Shown in pieces: positions 1-8,773 of a DNA stretch of 64,000 bases. The notes beneath the pieces are model-generated. The model ran no database searches. It had not been told where the DNA came from and saw only the letters and a program-made list of their open reading frames with translations. The translations under genes were made by a program, and so were the position numbers. The stretch lies in contig NZ_BMNI01000004.1 of the NCBI RefSeq assembly GCF_014646375.1, positions 1 to 64,000 of the forward strand, read 5' to 3'. This DNA comes from Nocardioides phosphati. GTDB taxonomy: Bacteria; Actinomycetota; Actinomycetes; Propionibacteriales; Nocardioidaceae. Within the stretch, counting starts at the first letter, position 1; each line of letters begins with the position of its first letter.

Positions 1-115
1 GAAGGATTAAAGTGTCGGACGGGTAAAAATTAATTCGTCGACTTTTGACACACTGTTGAGTTCTCAAGGATCCAGCGCGCACCTCGCTCGGCCTCTCAGC
101 CTTGCTTGGGGCAAC
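1..115 (-). other. rRNA operon leader (5' part of transcript, runs off left edge)
   Basis: Read on the minus strand, positions 70-40 give CTTGAGAACTCAACAGTGTG followed by TCAAAAGTC. A GAGAACTCAA-AGTGTG motif of this kind is well known in leaders just upstream of actinobacterial 16S rRNA genes, where it takes part in antitermination and processing. The stretch is AT-rich beside its surroundings and lies directly downstream of a strong promoter. The 16S gene itself would start beyond the left edge, so this is inference from the leader motif. Confidence 0.7.
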
Positions 116-122
116 TCGATCA

Positions 123-151
123 AACTTACCGGTTTCGCTTTGGCCTGTCAA
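123..151 (-). promoter_or_regulatory. Strong sigma-A-type promoter of the rRNA operon
   Basis: On the minus strand a perfect -35 TTGACA (151-146) is followed after exactly 17 bp by TAAGTT (128-123). Near-consensus promoters of this strength are rare in high-GC actinobacteria outside rRNA and tRNA operons, and the rRNA-type leader follows directly. Positions 152-345 upstream hold no gene and no other element that I can support. Confidence 0.75.
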
Positions 152-345
152 ACTGGCCTCCGCGGTGCGGCTCCCCGGGGCACACTGCCCCGTTTGGCTC
201 CTCACAGCCGCTTAAGCGCGCATGCTCAGACCCACGTGGGGAAGGTGGTCAGGCGGTCCGCAGTGGGGAGGAGATCCTCCGCGTCGCGGCGCCGGGGGCG
301 TCCCGCGCTGACAGGTGAAACATTAGGGCACTCCTGCCGAGGAAT

Positions 346-376
346 GCAAAACGGGGCCGCCAGGGCCCCGTTTTGC
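346..376 (-). terminator. Hairpin terminator after the pruA operon
   Basis: A perfect inverted repeat with 13-bp arms (346-358 and 364-376) and a 5-nt loop. On the minus strand it starts 2 nt after the stop codon of the small membrane protein gene and ends in a GC-rich stem with a TTTT run in the arm. It separates the pruA transcript from the rRNA promoter on the same strand. Confidence 0.8.
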
Positions 377-378
377 GC

Positions 379-534
379 TCAGGACGCGCTGGAGTCGTGC
401 TCCTCCTCGTCATCCACTCCCGTTGCCCGGAGGTAGAGGACGACGCCGGCAGCCAGCAGGAACGGTCCGAACGCGACCAGAAGGACGAGCACCTGCTCGA
501 CGGGGCTCAGGTGGCCGAGGTGAAGAGGAGTCAT
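379..534 (-). CDS. Small single-pass membrane protein downstream of pruA (51 aa)
   Basis: A 51-residue protein with one hydrophobic segment (about residues 14-35, VLVLLVAFGPFLLAAGVVLY) and an acidic tail containing DDEEEHD. Its ATG overlaps the pruA stop by 4 bp (ATGA), so it is probably translated by coupling in the same transcript, and a terminator follows directly. I do not recognise a family. The position suggests a membrane partner of proline or glutamate catabolism, but the sequence does not show this. Confidence 0.65.
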   Translation of the reverse strand: MTPLHLGHLSPVEQVLVLLVAFGPFLLAAGVVLYLRATGVDDEEEHDSSAS

Positions 535-2183
535 GGTCCGTCCATTGTCGCCGACGGCCGCATGTGGGGATAGGAGTGGTCGTGGGGTGGCACGAACGTC
601 TCCTTCAGGGTGCGGGGCGAGGTCCAGCGCCGGAGGTTGTCGGCAGCGCCGGCCTTGTCGTTGGTGCCCGACGCCCGCCCGCCCCCGAACGGCTGCTGCC
701 CGACGACGGCACCCGTCGGCTTGTCGTTGACGTAGAAGTTGCCGGCCGCGAAGCGCAGCTCGTCCGCCGTCCGCGCGACGACGGCCCTGTCGGTTGCGAA
801 GACGGCACCCGTGAGCGCGTACGGCGCGACGCCCTCCAGCTGGCGGACCACCTCGTCGTACCGGTGGTCGTCGAAGACGTGGATGGCGAGGAAGGGACCG
901 AAGTACTCCTCGCGGAAGACGTCGTCGGTGGGGTCGTCGGAGAGGACGACCGTCGGCCGGACGAACCAGCCCTCGCTGTCGTCGTACGTGCCGCCGGCGA
1001 CGACGCGCAGATGGTCGAGTGCGTGGGCCCTGTCGATGGCTTCCTTCAGCCGCGCGAACGCGCGGTCGTCTATGAGCGCGCCGAGGAAGTTCGTGAAGTC
1101 GGTGGGGTCGCCCATGGGGAGGGCGTCGACGTCGGCGATGAAGCGCTCCCCCATCTGGTCCCAGACCGAGCGGGCGACGTACGCCCGGGACGCTGCGGAG
1201 CACTTCTGGCCCTGGTACTCGAACGCACCGCGCAGCAGGGCGACGCGCAGCGCGTCGGGGTCCGCGGAGGCATGGGCGACGACGAAGTCCTTGCCGCCGG
1301 TCTCCCCGACGAGGCGCGGATAGGTCCGGTAGTCGCCGATGCGGGCACCGACCTCGCCCCACAGGTGGCGGAAGGTTCCGGTGGACCCGGTGAAGTGGAT
1401 GCCGGCGAGGTCGCGGTCGGCGAGCAGGACCTCGGAGACCTCCTTGCCGTGGCCGGGGAGCATGCTGATCACGCCGGGCGGGAGACCCGCCTCGACGAGC
1501 AGCTCCATGGTCAGGCTCGCCGCGAGCTGCTGCGTGGGCGAGGGCTTCCAGACCACCGCGTTGCCCATGAGGGCGGGCGCAGTGGGCAGGTTGCCCGCGA
1601 TCGAGGTGAAGTTGAACGGCGTGATCGCGTAGACGAAGCCCTCGAGCGGGCGGTGGTCGAGGCGGTTCCACACGCCGGACGCCTGGAGCTCGGGCTGCTC
1701 CTCGAGGATCCGCTGCCCGAAGGTCACATTGAAGCGCCAGAAGTCGATCAGCTCGCAGGCCGCATCGATCTCCGCCTGCACGGGCGTCTTGGACTGGCCG
1801 AGCATCGTCGCGGCGTTGAGGCGCTGGCGCCACGGACCGGCGAGCAGGTCGGCGGCACGGAGGAAGACGGCTGCGCGCTCGTCATACGGGAGGTCGCGCC
1901 AGGAAGGGGCTGCGGCTCGGGCTCCGTCGACGGCGCGCTGCGCGTCGGCGCGGGTGGCCTGGCGCAGGCGGCCGAGGACCCGGGCGTGGGCGTGGGGCTC
2001 GACCACCGCGAGCTCGTCACCCGATCCGGGTCGCCACTCACCCGCGACGTACGCCGGGAGGTCGCGCTCGGCGCTGCTCTGACGGGCGAGCTCGGCCTCG
2101 AGCTCGCCGCGCTCGGGCGCACCGGGTGCGTAGTCGAGCACCGGCTCGTTGCGAGGGACGGGTGGAAGCGTCGCGGCGTCCAT
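531..2183 (-). CDS. pruA: L-glutamate gamma-semialdehyde (P5C) dehydrogenase
   Basis: Cytosolic NAD-dependent aldehyde dehydrogenase of 550 aa, the usual length for the stand-alone P5CDH family. It oxidises glutamate semialdehyde, made from proline by proline dehydrogenase, to glutamate. Visible motifs are FTGSTGT of the NAD fold (about 264-270), the general-base Glu in GETGGKDF (E294), the nucleophile in GQKCSA (C328), and the C-terminal PFGGGRASGTNDKAG typical of P5CDH. No proline dehydrogenase gene lies in the window. It is co-transcribed with the small membrane protein and ends at a strong hairpin. Confidence 0.95.
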   Translation of the reverse strand: MDAATLPPVPRNEPVLDYAPGAPERGELEAELARQSSAERDLPAYVAGEWRPGSGDELAVVEPHAHARVLGRLRQATRADAQRAVDGARAAAPSWRDLPYDERAAVFLRAADLLAGPWRQRLNAATMLGQSKTPVQAEIDAACELIDFWRFNVTFGQRILEEQPELQASGVWNRLDHRPLEGFVYAITPFNFTSIAGNLPTAPALMGNAVVWKPSPTQQLAASLTMELLVEAGLPPGVISMLPGHGKEVSEVLLADRDLAGIHFTGSTGTFRHLWGEVGARIGDYRTYPRLVGETGGKDFVVAHASADPDALRVALLRGAFEYQGQKCSAASRAYVARSVWDQMGERFIADVDALPMGDPTDFTNFLGALIDDRAFARLKEAIDRAHALDHLRVVAGGTYDDSEGWFVRPTVVLSDDPTDDVFREEYFGPFLAIHVFDDHRYDEVVRQLEGVAPYALTGAVFATDRAVVARTADELRFAAGNFYVNDKPTGAVVGQQPFGGGRASGTNDKAGAADNLRRWTSPRTLKETFVPPHDHSYPHMRPSATMDGP

Positions 2184-2207
2184 GACCCGATCGTGCCACC
2201 GGCACCC

Positions 2208-2621
2208 TCAGGACACGAGGCCCGGGATCTCCTGCGTGGCGTGCCAGGCGAGCTCGGCGTCGTCGAGGTCAGCCTCGGACACGTCGTCGAGGTCGACGTG
2301 GGCCGAGGCCACCGCGCGCCACGGCAGGTCGGCGGTGACCGCGACCTCGGTGGGGTCGTCGGAGGTGACGGCTTCGACGACGTCGACGTCACCGGCCAGC
2401 ACGTAACGGCGCGGCGCGTCATCGGCCGAGCGCAGCTGCCAGGAAGCGTGTCCGGCAGCCGCCATCGCGGCGTACGCCAGCTCCTCGTCATCCCCCTCGG
2501 GCCAGGCGGCGACGAGGGCGTCGGTGACCGCGTGGGCACGGAAGGGCGCGGTGATCCGCCCCTCGGCGAGGGCGCGGGCCAGGCCGTCACGCGTGATCGG
2601 GACGTACACCCGGACGGTCAT
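2208..2621 (-). CDS. DUF6912-type conserved actinobacterial protein (137 aa)
   Basis: A soluble acidic protein starting MTVRVYVPITRDGLARAL, which matches the small actinobacterial family that begins MRVYVP...TL..L (DUF6912, from memory). No membrane segment or catalytic motif is visible. It lies 24 bp upstream of pruA on the same strand, so the two may be co-transcribed. Function unknown. Confidence 0.7.
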   Translation of the reverse strand: MTVRVYVPITRDGLARALAEGRITAPFRAHAVTDALVAAWPEGDDEELAYAAMAAAGHASWQLRSADDAPRRYVLAGDVDVVEAVTSDDPTEVAVTADLPWRAVASAHVDLDDVSEADLDDAELAWHATQEIPGLVS

Positions 2622-2715
2622 CGCGACTCCTCATCAATCTCTTGGGATCCTGTGGAAGTCTCCCAGAGCCGCCGCCCCCGCGCCGGCAGGCACAACCGCA
2701 CGAAATGAGGACACC

Positions 2716-2781
2716 GTGAAGATCCGCAGCACCCTGGTCCCCCTCAGCCGGGCTGTCGTCCTGCCCCTGGAGGTGCGCTGA
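2716..2781 (+). CDS. Possible 21-aa upstream ORF (translationally coupled leader)
   Basis: GTG start at 2716 with GAGG 5 nt upstream, then a 21-codon frame ending TGA at 2779-2781, 2 nt before the ATG of the next gene. The GGAGG used by that gene (2769-2773) lies inside the last codons, so ribosomes ending here could re-start there. The peptide (VKIRSTLVPLSRAVV then LPLEVR) matches no attenuator I know. It could be chance. Confidence 0.3.
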   Translation: MKIRSTLVPLSRAVVLPLEVR

Positions 2782-2783
2782 GC

Positions 2784-4091
2784 ATGTTCATCGCGATGCA
2801 CGGCGTCGGCGGCGCCAAGGACCTCCCCATCCCGGCGGCGTACGCCATCGCGGGTGCGTGCGCGGCACTCACGGTGTCGTTCGTCGTCCTGGCGCTCGCC
2901 TGGCGCAAGCCGCACTTCGGCGAGAACGCGACCGGCCACGTCGACGCGGCGGGCGCCCCCGGCGGGCCCGTCGTCGGTCCTGTGCTGCGCGTCCTCGGCT
3001 TCGCCTTCTTCCTGTACGTCGCGGTGGCCGCGCTGTTCGGCAAGGACACCTTGATCAACCCGGTGTTCGGCGTCTTCTACGTACTGCTGTGGGTCGGCAT
3101 CGTGCCGCTGTCGCTCGCCTTCGGTCCCGTCTACCGGGCGCTGAGCCCCGTCCGCACCCTCAACCTGCTCCTGGCGAAGGTCTCCGGGAGCGACCCGGAC
3201 ACGGGCCTGCGTGACTACCCGGAGCGGCTCGGCTACTGGCCGGCGGCGTTCGGCCTGCTTGCGTTCGTCTGGATGGAGCTGGTCTTCCCCGGCAACTCCG
3301 AGCTCGGCAACGTCCGGCTCTGGCTGGCGGTCTACCTCGGCGTGATGCTCATCGGTGGCGCGGTCTACGGCAACACGTTCTTCGCGCGGGCCGACCCCTT
3401 CGAGGTGTACTCGACGCTCGTCGGCCACCTCGCTCCCCTGCGCCGCGTCGACGGCAGGGTGACCTGGGTCAGCCCGTTCCGTCACCTCGCTTCCCTCGAG
3501 GTGCACCCCGGCCTCGTCGCGGTCTGCGCCGTCCTGCTCGGCAGCACGGCGTTCGACTCACTGGGCGGCTCCACGCTCTGGCTCACCCACACCCAGGACC
3601 TCGGGGTGTCACGCGAGACCATCGGCCTGGTCGGCCTCCTGACTCTCGTGCTGGTCGTGGGCCTGCTCTTCGCGGGGGCCACGATGGCCACCGGCGTCCA
3701 CGAGGGCCACGCCAAGCGGTCTCTGCCGCCGGCGTTCGCGCACACGATCGTGCCGATCATCGTCGGCTACGTCTTCGCGCACTACCTGAGCCTCCTGGTC
3801 GAGAGCGGGCAGCAGACCCTGATCCAGCTGAGCGACCCGCTCAGCAACGGGTCGAACCTGCTCGGCACGTCGAACCGCGGCGTCGACTACTGGCTCTCGT
3901 CGCATCCGACGGTGCTCGCGACGGCCAAGGTGCTCGGCGTCCTGACCGGCCACGTCGTCGCGGTCATCGCCGCCCACGACGCCGCGCTCCGGCTCCTGCC
4001 CAAGCGGGACCAGCTGTCGGGCCAGCTCGCGCTGCTGCTGCTCATGGTCGGCTTCACCGCCGGCGGCCTGCTGCTCCTCTTCGGAGTCTGA
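2784..4091 (+). CDS. Polytopic membrane protein, FedB / fenitrothion-hydrolase-like family
   Basis: 435 aa with about eight to ten hydrophobic segments along its length. The N-terminal MHGVGGAKDLPIP motif is the hallmark of a family of actinobacterial membrane proteins often labelled fenitrothion hydrolase after FedB, a membrane organophosphate hydrolase. That activity has not, to my knowledge, been shown for the actinobacterial relatives, so the true role is unknown. Start chosen at 2784 because GGAGG (2769-2773) lies 10 nt upstream. Its 3' end overlaps the opposite-strand CpaE-like gene by 38 bp. Confidence 0.75.
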   Translation: MFIAMHGVGGAKDLPIPAAYAIAGACAALTVSFVVLALAWRKPHFGENATGHVDAAGAPGGPVVGPVLRVLGFAFFLYVAVAALFGKDTLINPVFGVFYVLLWVGIVPLSLAFGPVYRALSPVRTLNLLLAKVSGSDPDTGLRDYPERLGYWPAAFGLLAFVWMELVFPGNSELGNVRLWLAVYLGVMLIGGAVYGNTFFARADPFEVYSTLVGHLAPLRRVDGRVTWVSPFRHLASLEVHPGLVAVCAVLLGSTAFDSLGGSTLWLTHTQDLGVSRETIGLVGLLTLVLVVGLLFAGATMATGVHEGHAKRSLPPAFAHTIVPIIVGYVFAHYLSLLVESGQQTLIQLSDPLSNGSNLLGTSNRGVDYWLSSHPTVLATAKVLGVLTGHVVAVIAAHDAALRLLPKRDQLSGQLALLLLMVGFTAGGLLLLFGV

Positions 4092-5310
4092 CCCTCGGGG
4101 CGGGGGCGACCGCGTCGCCCCGACTCTCGGGGAACAGCGCGTCGACGAGCGGCGTGAACGCCCGCGAGAGCGGGCTCGGGCCCGCCTCCAGGTAGGTGCG
4201 CCCGGTGACCAGGGCGCGGTCCGCCGCGAGCGCGTCGTCGGGGAGCGTGTGGAACGCCGTCACGTCGCCGAAGCCCTCGAGAAGTCGACGGACCTCGGCC
4301 TCGTCGATGCCGAGGCGGGCTCGCCAGCGGTTGAGCACGACGTGGACCGGCTGGCCGCTCGCACGCTCGCGCAGGTCGTCGAGAGCGCGCGCCAGCCGCG
4401 CGAGCCCCACCGGGTCCGGCGCCCCGACGACGACCACCACGTCGGCTCCGGCCACCGCAGCGTGGGTGAGGCCGTTGCGCCCGGGGCGACCGCTGAACTC
4501 GGAGGCGGGATCGTCCTCGAGGCTGAACCCGGTGTCGAGCACGACGTCGCGGCCGGAGCCGAGGAAGGCGTCGACCACCTCCGGGCCCACCTCCGGCCAG
4601 CGGTCGGAGCGCGGCAGCCCGGTGACGACGTCGAACGCCGCGACCCGGCGTACGACGGAGGGGTCGGTCACCGGATCGTCACCACGAGAGACCGCGCGCG
4701 ATGCAGCGAGCAGGCCGGACACCTCGTCGAGCACCGCCAGGCGCTGGGCCACGGCACCGCCCCACGGGTCGGCGTCGACGAGCAGCGGCGAGCGTCCGCG
4801 TGCGGCGAGCTCACCGGCGACGCCGAGCGCGACCGTGGTGCGCCCGGGCGCACCGGCCGGACCCCAGACAGCGACCGAACGGCCCGCCGCGGGCGCGGCG
4901 TCGGACGCGACGACGACCTCCGGGGCTCCGGCCGTCGCCGGCGTCACCTCGGAGCCGGCCGCACGCACGAGGAGCGGGAGGCCGGCGACCTGGGCGGCAG
5001 TCGTCGCGTGGCGGACACCCAGGCGGCGCACGCGCTCCGCGGAGTCGGGGTGACCCTCGGGCAGGACCACGACGGGCTCCACGCCGTCGCGGCGGAGCCG
5101 GGTGATCGCGTCGTGGTCGAGCCCCGGCGCCTCGCCGGCGACGACGGCGACCTGGGCGTCACCTGCGGCAGCGTGGGCGAGCAGGTCGGTGACGTCCATG
5201 CACCGCCGCAGCACGACCACACCGGCTGTGCCGTCGATGGCGCTCAGGGCGGCGGGCTCCCACGGCGCGCCGGCGGCCAGGACGAGGACCGCAACCGCTC
5301 CCCCGGCCAC
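4054..5310 (-). CDS. CpaE-like P-loop ATPase (MinD/ParA superfamily)
   Basis: 418 aa. The N-terminal ~140 residues look like a degenerate receiver-type domain, as in CpaE. A deviant Walker A, WGPAGAPGRTTVALG, lies near residue 145, followed by LLVDADPWGG (Walker A' / switch I region). The usual signature lysine of KGGVGKT is absent, as in many actinobacterial CpaE-like proteins annotated near pili or septum genes. GTG start at 5310, with GAGGG just upstream, sits 1 bp after the SAF gene stop, so the two are one operon. Probable role is membrane-localised assembly or positioning. No tad/flp pilus genes are nearby. The C-terminus overlaps the convergent gene. Confidence 0.75.
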   Translation of the reverse strand: MAGGAVAVLVLAAGAPWEPAALSAIDGTAGVVVLRRCMDVTDLLAHAAAGDAQVAVVAGEAPGLDHDAITRLRRDGVEPVVVLPEGHPDSAERVRRLGVRHATTAAQVAGLPLLVRAAGSEVTPATAGAPEVVVASDAAPAAGRSVAVWGPAGAPGRTTVALGVAGELAARGRSPLLVDADPWGGAVAQRLAVLDEVSGLLAASRAVSRGDDPVTDPSVVRRVAAFDVVTGLPRSDRWPEVGPEVVDAFLGSGRDVVLDTGFSLEDDPASEFSGRPGRNGLTHAAVAGADVVVVVGAPDPVGLARLARALDDLRERASGQPVHVVLNRWRARLGIDEAEVRRLLEGFGDVTAFHTLPDDALAADRALVTGRTYLEAGPSPLSRAFTPLVDALFPESRGDAVAPAPRVRLRRGAAGRRR

Positions 5311-5311
5311 C

Positions 5312-5965
5312 TCAGCCCTCCCGGGTGATCGAGACGCGTCCATCGCGGGCGGCCGCGAGGACGCGGCCCACACCGTCGCGCGCATCGACGGGCACGGCGA
5401 CGACGACCTGGCGCTCACCGCCGGCGCCGAGCACCTCGTCGACGGCCGGGACCTCGCGGACCGCGACGTCGTCGAGGACCGGCACCGCGGCCTCCCCCCG
5501 GTCGCCCGAGGCGACCCACACGTCGACGACGGCGCCGGGCTCGAGGGAGGGCGGCATCGCGCCGGACGGGACCGAGAGCGGCACCGAGACGACGCCCTCG
5601 TCGGCTGCGCCGAGGGCGGCAGCCGGGAGCAGCTCACCGGCGCCGACCGCGCGCAGCAGGCGGAGGTCGTGGGGCAACGGGTCGGCGACCGCGAGATAGC
5701 GCTCCGCAGCGGTGTCGTCGAGCCGGACGGCAGTGGCCACCAGGTCGTCCGGCTGCACGGTCGCGCCCGGCTGCAGATCGGCGCGGAGCGCCCACACCTG
5801 CGTCGCGTCGTCAGCACTGGCCATCACGCGCGCGCCGAGCGTGATCGAGGCGGCCACGAGGGCCACACCGATCCAGAGTCGCGTGTCGCGCCATGCGGGC
5901 GGCACCGAGCGTGCGGCGGCTGGCGCGTCCGAGGTCCCGAGATCCTTGGTCACGCGGGTCATCAT
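5312..5965 (-). CDS. SAF-domain protein of the RcpC/CpaB family
   Basis: 217 aa: a basic N-terminus, one transmembrane segment (about residues 30-48), then a SAF-like beta-clip (LRADLQPGATVQPDDL near residue 60) and a second RcpC/CpaB region. In Flp/Tad systems CpaB anchors the pilus machine in the envelope. Here it pairs with the CpaE-like ATPase (1-bp spacing) with no pilin, ATPase CpaF or secretin gene in view. Two adjacent ATGs (5965 and 5962) are possible starts. Confidence 0.75.
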   Translation of the reverse strand: MMTRVTKDLGTSDAPAAARSVPPAWRDTRLWIGVALVAASITLGARVMASADDATQVWALRADLQPGATVQPDDLVATAVRLDDTAAERYLAVADPLPHDLRLLRAVGAGELLPAAALGAADEGVVSVPLSVPSGAMPPSLEPGAVVDVWVASGDRGEAAVPVLDDVAVREVPAVDEVLGAGGERQVVVAVPVDARDGVGRVLAAARDGRVSITREG

Positions 5966-6054
5966 GCTCGCGGCGCCGCGGGTTCGTCACCTCGTCGTCC
6001 ACAAGCGCGCGAGGTGGGCGCCCGTGGTCAGGGTGCGGATGGCAGAGTGGAGGC

Positions 6055-6300
6055 ATGTCCGGCCCCCGTTTTCTCACGCTCGCCGACGTCGCCGAGGTCC
6101 TCAACACCTCCCAGGCACAGGTCTACGCGCTCGTCCGACGGGGCGACCTGCCTGCCATCAAGATCGGCGGACGCGGGCAATGGCGGGTCGAGGCGGAGCA
6201 GCTCGAGGACTACATCCAGCGGCAGTACGTCGCGACGCGCGAGTTCGTCGACTCGCACCCGTTCACCGAGGTGGACGAGGGAGTCGACGAGCTGCGCTGA
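6055..6300 (+). CDS. BldC-like / excisionase-type helix-turn-helix protein
   Basis: 81 aa. Residues 6-55 form a MerR-like winged helix-turn-helix (LTLADVAEVLNTSQAQVYAL then RRGDLPAIKIGGRGQWR), as in BldC and excisionase-family DNA-binding proteins. The ATG at 6055 has GTGGAGG a few nt upstream. It is divergent from the SAF/CpaE pair (about 90 bp apart) and convergent with htrA. It may regulate the divergent pair, but this is context inference only. Confidence 0.8.
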   Translation: MSGPRFLTLADVAEVLNTSQAQVYALVRRGDLPAIKIGGRGQWRVEAEQLEDYIQRQYVATREFVDSHPFTEVDEGVDELR

Positions 6301-6312
6301 CCGTCGCGGGCC

Positions 6313-7593
6313 TCAGCCGACCTTGGCGTCGAGCTTCACCTTGACCGCGCGCTCCTTGCCGTCGCGCTTGACCGTGAGCTGCACGGTGTCGCCGGGCATC
6401 TGGGCCCGGATCGCGACGATGAGCGAGGCGTTGTCGGTCACGGCGTGACCGTTGATGCCGGTGATCAGGTCGCCCTTCTCCAGACCCGCACCGGCGGCAG
6501 GGCTGCCCGGCGTGACGGCCTCGACGTGCGCGCCGTCCTCGTCGGGACCGCTGCTGACCGAGGCTCCGATCACGGGGTAGCTCGCCTCGCCGTCGCGGAG
6601 GATCTCGTCGACGGTGACCCGGACCTGCTCGACCGGGATCGCGAACGCGACGCCGATGTTGCCACCCTGGCCGCCGGTCGACGAGCCGGCGACGGTCGCG
6701 ATCGCGCTGTTGACACCGACGACCCGGCCGCGCATGTCGACGAGGGGGCCGCCGGAGTTGCCCGGGTTGACCGCGGCGTCGGTCTGCACGGCGTTGATGA
6801 ACGACGTCGTGTCCTCCGCGTCGCCGCTCGTCGAGACCGGGCGGTTGAGCGCGGAGACGATGCCGGTGGTCACGGTGTTGGCCAGGCCCAGCGGCGAGCC
6901 GATGGCAACGACACCCTCGCCGACCTGGAGGTCGTTGGACGTGCCGAGCGCGGCCGGGGTGACGCCCTCGAGGCCCTTCACCTTCAGCACCGCGAGGTCG
7001 TAGGCCTCGGTGCGGCCGACGATCTCGGCCTGGTAGCGCTTGCCGGTCGAGGTCACGACCGTGACGCGGCCGCCGGCGTGGTCGGCTCCAGCCACGACGT
7101 GGTTGTTGGTGACGATGTGGCCCTCACGGTCGAGGACGAAGCCGGAGCCGGTCGCGCCCTGCTCCTCGGACTCGGTGTCGGCGATGATCTGCACGGTCGA
7201 CGGAAGGACCTTCTGCGCGACCGCCGCGATGCTGCCGTTGGCGGCCGGCAACGGCGCCTTGGTCTCGATCGAGACGGCACTGAGGCCGCCGCTGCCCGAG
7301 GAGGAGTCGAGGTTCTCGTAGGCCGCGCCTCCGATGGCGCCACCGACGATGCCCGCGACCAGCGCGACAGCGGCCACGGACGGCCAGACCCAGCCGGCGA
7401 CCCGCGGCTTCTGCGGGTCCTTCGCGCCCTGCGGCGGCGTGCCGAACGGCTGCCCGGCGTACGTCGGGAGGACGGCGGTGTGCTCGGCCGTCGGCTGCGC
7501 GGGCTGCTGTGACGCGGGCGGGGCGGGCGGCGGCGGGACCTGGCCGGGCTGCGGGCCGGTCGGCGCGGTCGGCTCGGAGGGGAAGTCGTTCAT
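6313..7593 (-). CDS. htrA: Membrane-anchored HtrA/DegP-type serine protease with PDZ domain
   Basis: 426 aa: Pro-rich cytosolic tail (1-60), one transmembrane segment (about 66-90), trypsin-like domain, then a PDZ domain (about 345-420, VIGASVSSGPDEDG onward). The catalytic triad is visible: H165 in TNNHVV, D199 in YDLAVLKV, S280 in GNSGGP. It degrades or refolds damaged proteins outside the membrane. It is third in a sigE-rseA-htrA cluster like Rv1221-Rv1223 of M. tuberculosis. A 13-bp gap with AAGGTGA before the ATG separates it from rseA. Confidence 0.92.
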   Translation of the reverse strand: MNDFPSEPTAPTGPQPGQVPPPPAPPASQQPAQPTAEHTAVLPTYAGQPFGTPPQGAKDPQKPRVAGWVWPSVAAVALVAGIVGGAIGGAAYENLDSSSGSGGLSAVSIETKAPLPAANGSIAAVAQKVLPSTVQIIADTESEEQGATGSGFVLDREGHIVTNNHVVAGADHAGGRVTVVTSTGKRYQAEIVGRTEAYDLAVLKVKGLEGVTPAALGTSNDLQVGEGVVAIGSPLGLANTVTTGIVSALNRPVSTSGDAEDTTSFINAVQTDAAVNPGNSGGPLVDMRGRVVGVNSAIATVAGSSTGGQGGNIGVAFAIPVEQVRVTVDEILRDGEASYPVIGASVSSGPDEDGAHVEAVTPGSPAAGAGLEKGDLITGINGHAVTDNASLIVAIRAQMPGDTVQLTVKRDGKERAVKVKLDAKVG

Positions 7594-7606
7594 GGGCGGG
7601 TCACCT

Positions 7607-8035
7607 TCACGGACGCGTGCGGCTCACGGTGGAGCTCGCGGGATGAGTCTGGAGCGAGGTTGCGACCGGACTGCGGTCGGCAGGGTGGTCGGCGGCGAGG
7701 TTGAGCGCGATGACACCGATCATCGCGGCTCCGAGCGACCCGGCGCCGAGGGCGGCCACCGTGACCAGGCCACGGTGGTCGGAAGGACGCGCGAGGGCGG
7801 GCAGCGTCGGGGCGTAGGAGGGCGCACCCGAGAGGCCCTCGCGCAGACCGAGCGGAGCGCTCTCCGGCCACGACGACGCCAGCCCGGCGAGCTGCACCTT
7901 GACCCACGCCTCGCGCTCGACGCGCTCGCTGCAGCGGCGGCAGCCGTGGACGTGGTGCCAGAGCCGCTCCGCCTCCTGGCGAGGCAGCTGGCCGTCGACC
8001 AGCGCACCGACCCGGTTGCCGACGTGGCCGATCAC
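7607..8035 (-). CDS. rseA: RseA-like zinc-binding anti-sigma factor
   Basis: 142 aa. The N-terminal ZAS motif HHVHGCRRC (H-x3-C-x2-C) occurs in anti-sigma factors that hold ECF sigma factors and often release them on redox or proteolytic signals. A hydrophobic stretch (about residues 95-112, [20 protein letters not shown]) may be a membrane anchor. The ATG overlaps the sigE stop by 4 bp. By analogy with mycobacterial RseA it should bind SigE. Confidence 0.85.
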   Translation of the reverse strand: MIGHVGNRVGALVDGQLPRQEAERLWHHVHGCRRCSERVEREAWVKVQLAGLASSWPESAPLGLREGLSGAPSYAPTLPALARPSDHRGLVTVAALGAGSLGAAMIGVIALNLAADHPADRSPVATSLQTHPASSTVSRTRP

Positions 8036-8619
8036 CGCACCGCCCCCGTGGCGACGGTGAGGGGGCCGGCGTACCGCGTGCGGCCGGCGGCCGGAGCACG
8101 GTGGGCGAGGCTGGAGCGGAGCATCGCGCGGCCACGGCTGATCCGGGAGCGGACCGTGCCGAGCTTGGCGCCGACGATGTCGGCGATCTCCTCGTAGGTC
8201 AGCCCCTCGATGTCGCAGAGCACGACCGCGGCGCGGAAGTCCGGCGGCAGCGCGGCCAGCGCCTGCTCGACGTCGGCGTCGAAGGTGCGCTCGGCGTACG
8301 AGTCGTGCGGGGTGACGCTGGAGCGGATCCGCTCGGCGCGCTCGTCGGAGAGAGCGTCGAAGCGGATCCGCTGCCGGCGCCGGGCCCCGTCGAGGAAGAG
8401 GTTGGTGGTGATGCGGTGCAGCCAGCCCTCGAAGGTGCCGGGTGTGTAGGTGTCGAGGGCCCGGAAGACGCGGACGAAGACGTCCTGGGTCAGGTCCTCG
8501 GCGTCGGCCGCGTTGCCCGTCAGCCGGTAGGCCAGGCGGTACACGCGGTCGCTGTGCCGGTCGACGATCTCGTCCCAGGTGGGGACGGCGTCGGCCGGGA
8601 GGGGGCTCACGTCGGTCAT
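8032..8619 (-). CDS. sigE: ECF sigma factor, SigE-type
   Basis: 195 aa from the chosen start. Region 2 ([30 protein letters not shown]) and region 4 ([40 protein letters not shown]) are complete. In mycobacteria SigE controls envelope stress genes. An in-frame ATG at 8637 is possible, but I prefer 8619 because a TAGCGT hexamer (8632-8627 on the minus strand) lies 7 nt upstream, the layout of a leaderless mRNA. The gene overlaps rseA by 4 bp and is divergent from an O-methyltransferase, as Rv1221 is from Rv1220c. Confidence 0.9.
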   Translation of the reverse strand: MTDVSPLPADAVPTWDEIVDRHSDRVYRLAYRLTGNAADAEDLTQDVFVRVFRALDTYTPGTFEGWLHRITTNLFLDGARRRQRIRFDALSDERAERIRSSVTPHDSYAERTFDADVEQALAALPPDFRAAVVLCDIEGLTYEEIADIVGAKLGTVRSRISRGRAMLRSSLAHRAPAAGRTRYAGPLTVATGAVR

Positions 8620-8773
8620 GACAGTCACGCTAGGCATCCGATCTGAAAGAACCCTGAGGTGTTGCAGGGTGCTGTCTGTGAAGGCGAACGAGCCGACGCA
8701 CCCCTGTGTTCCCCGGTGACCCGTGTCTCACACAGACGGTAGGGTCTGCGGCACACCGGTTGAGGAGGCCGCC

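Noticed and set aside
45..50. TTGACA on the plus strand as a promoter
   Set aside because: It is the complement of the conserved rRNA leader motif read on the minus strand and no suitable -10 or gene follows.
423..2708. 761-residue plus-strand open frame opposite pruA
   Set aside because: Shadow of pruA and DUF6912, crossing both.
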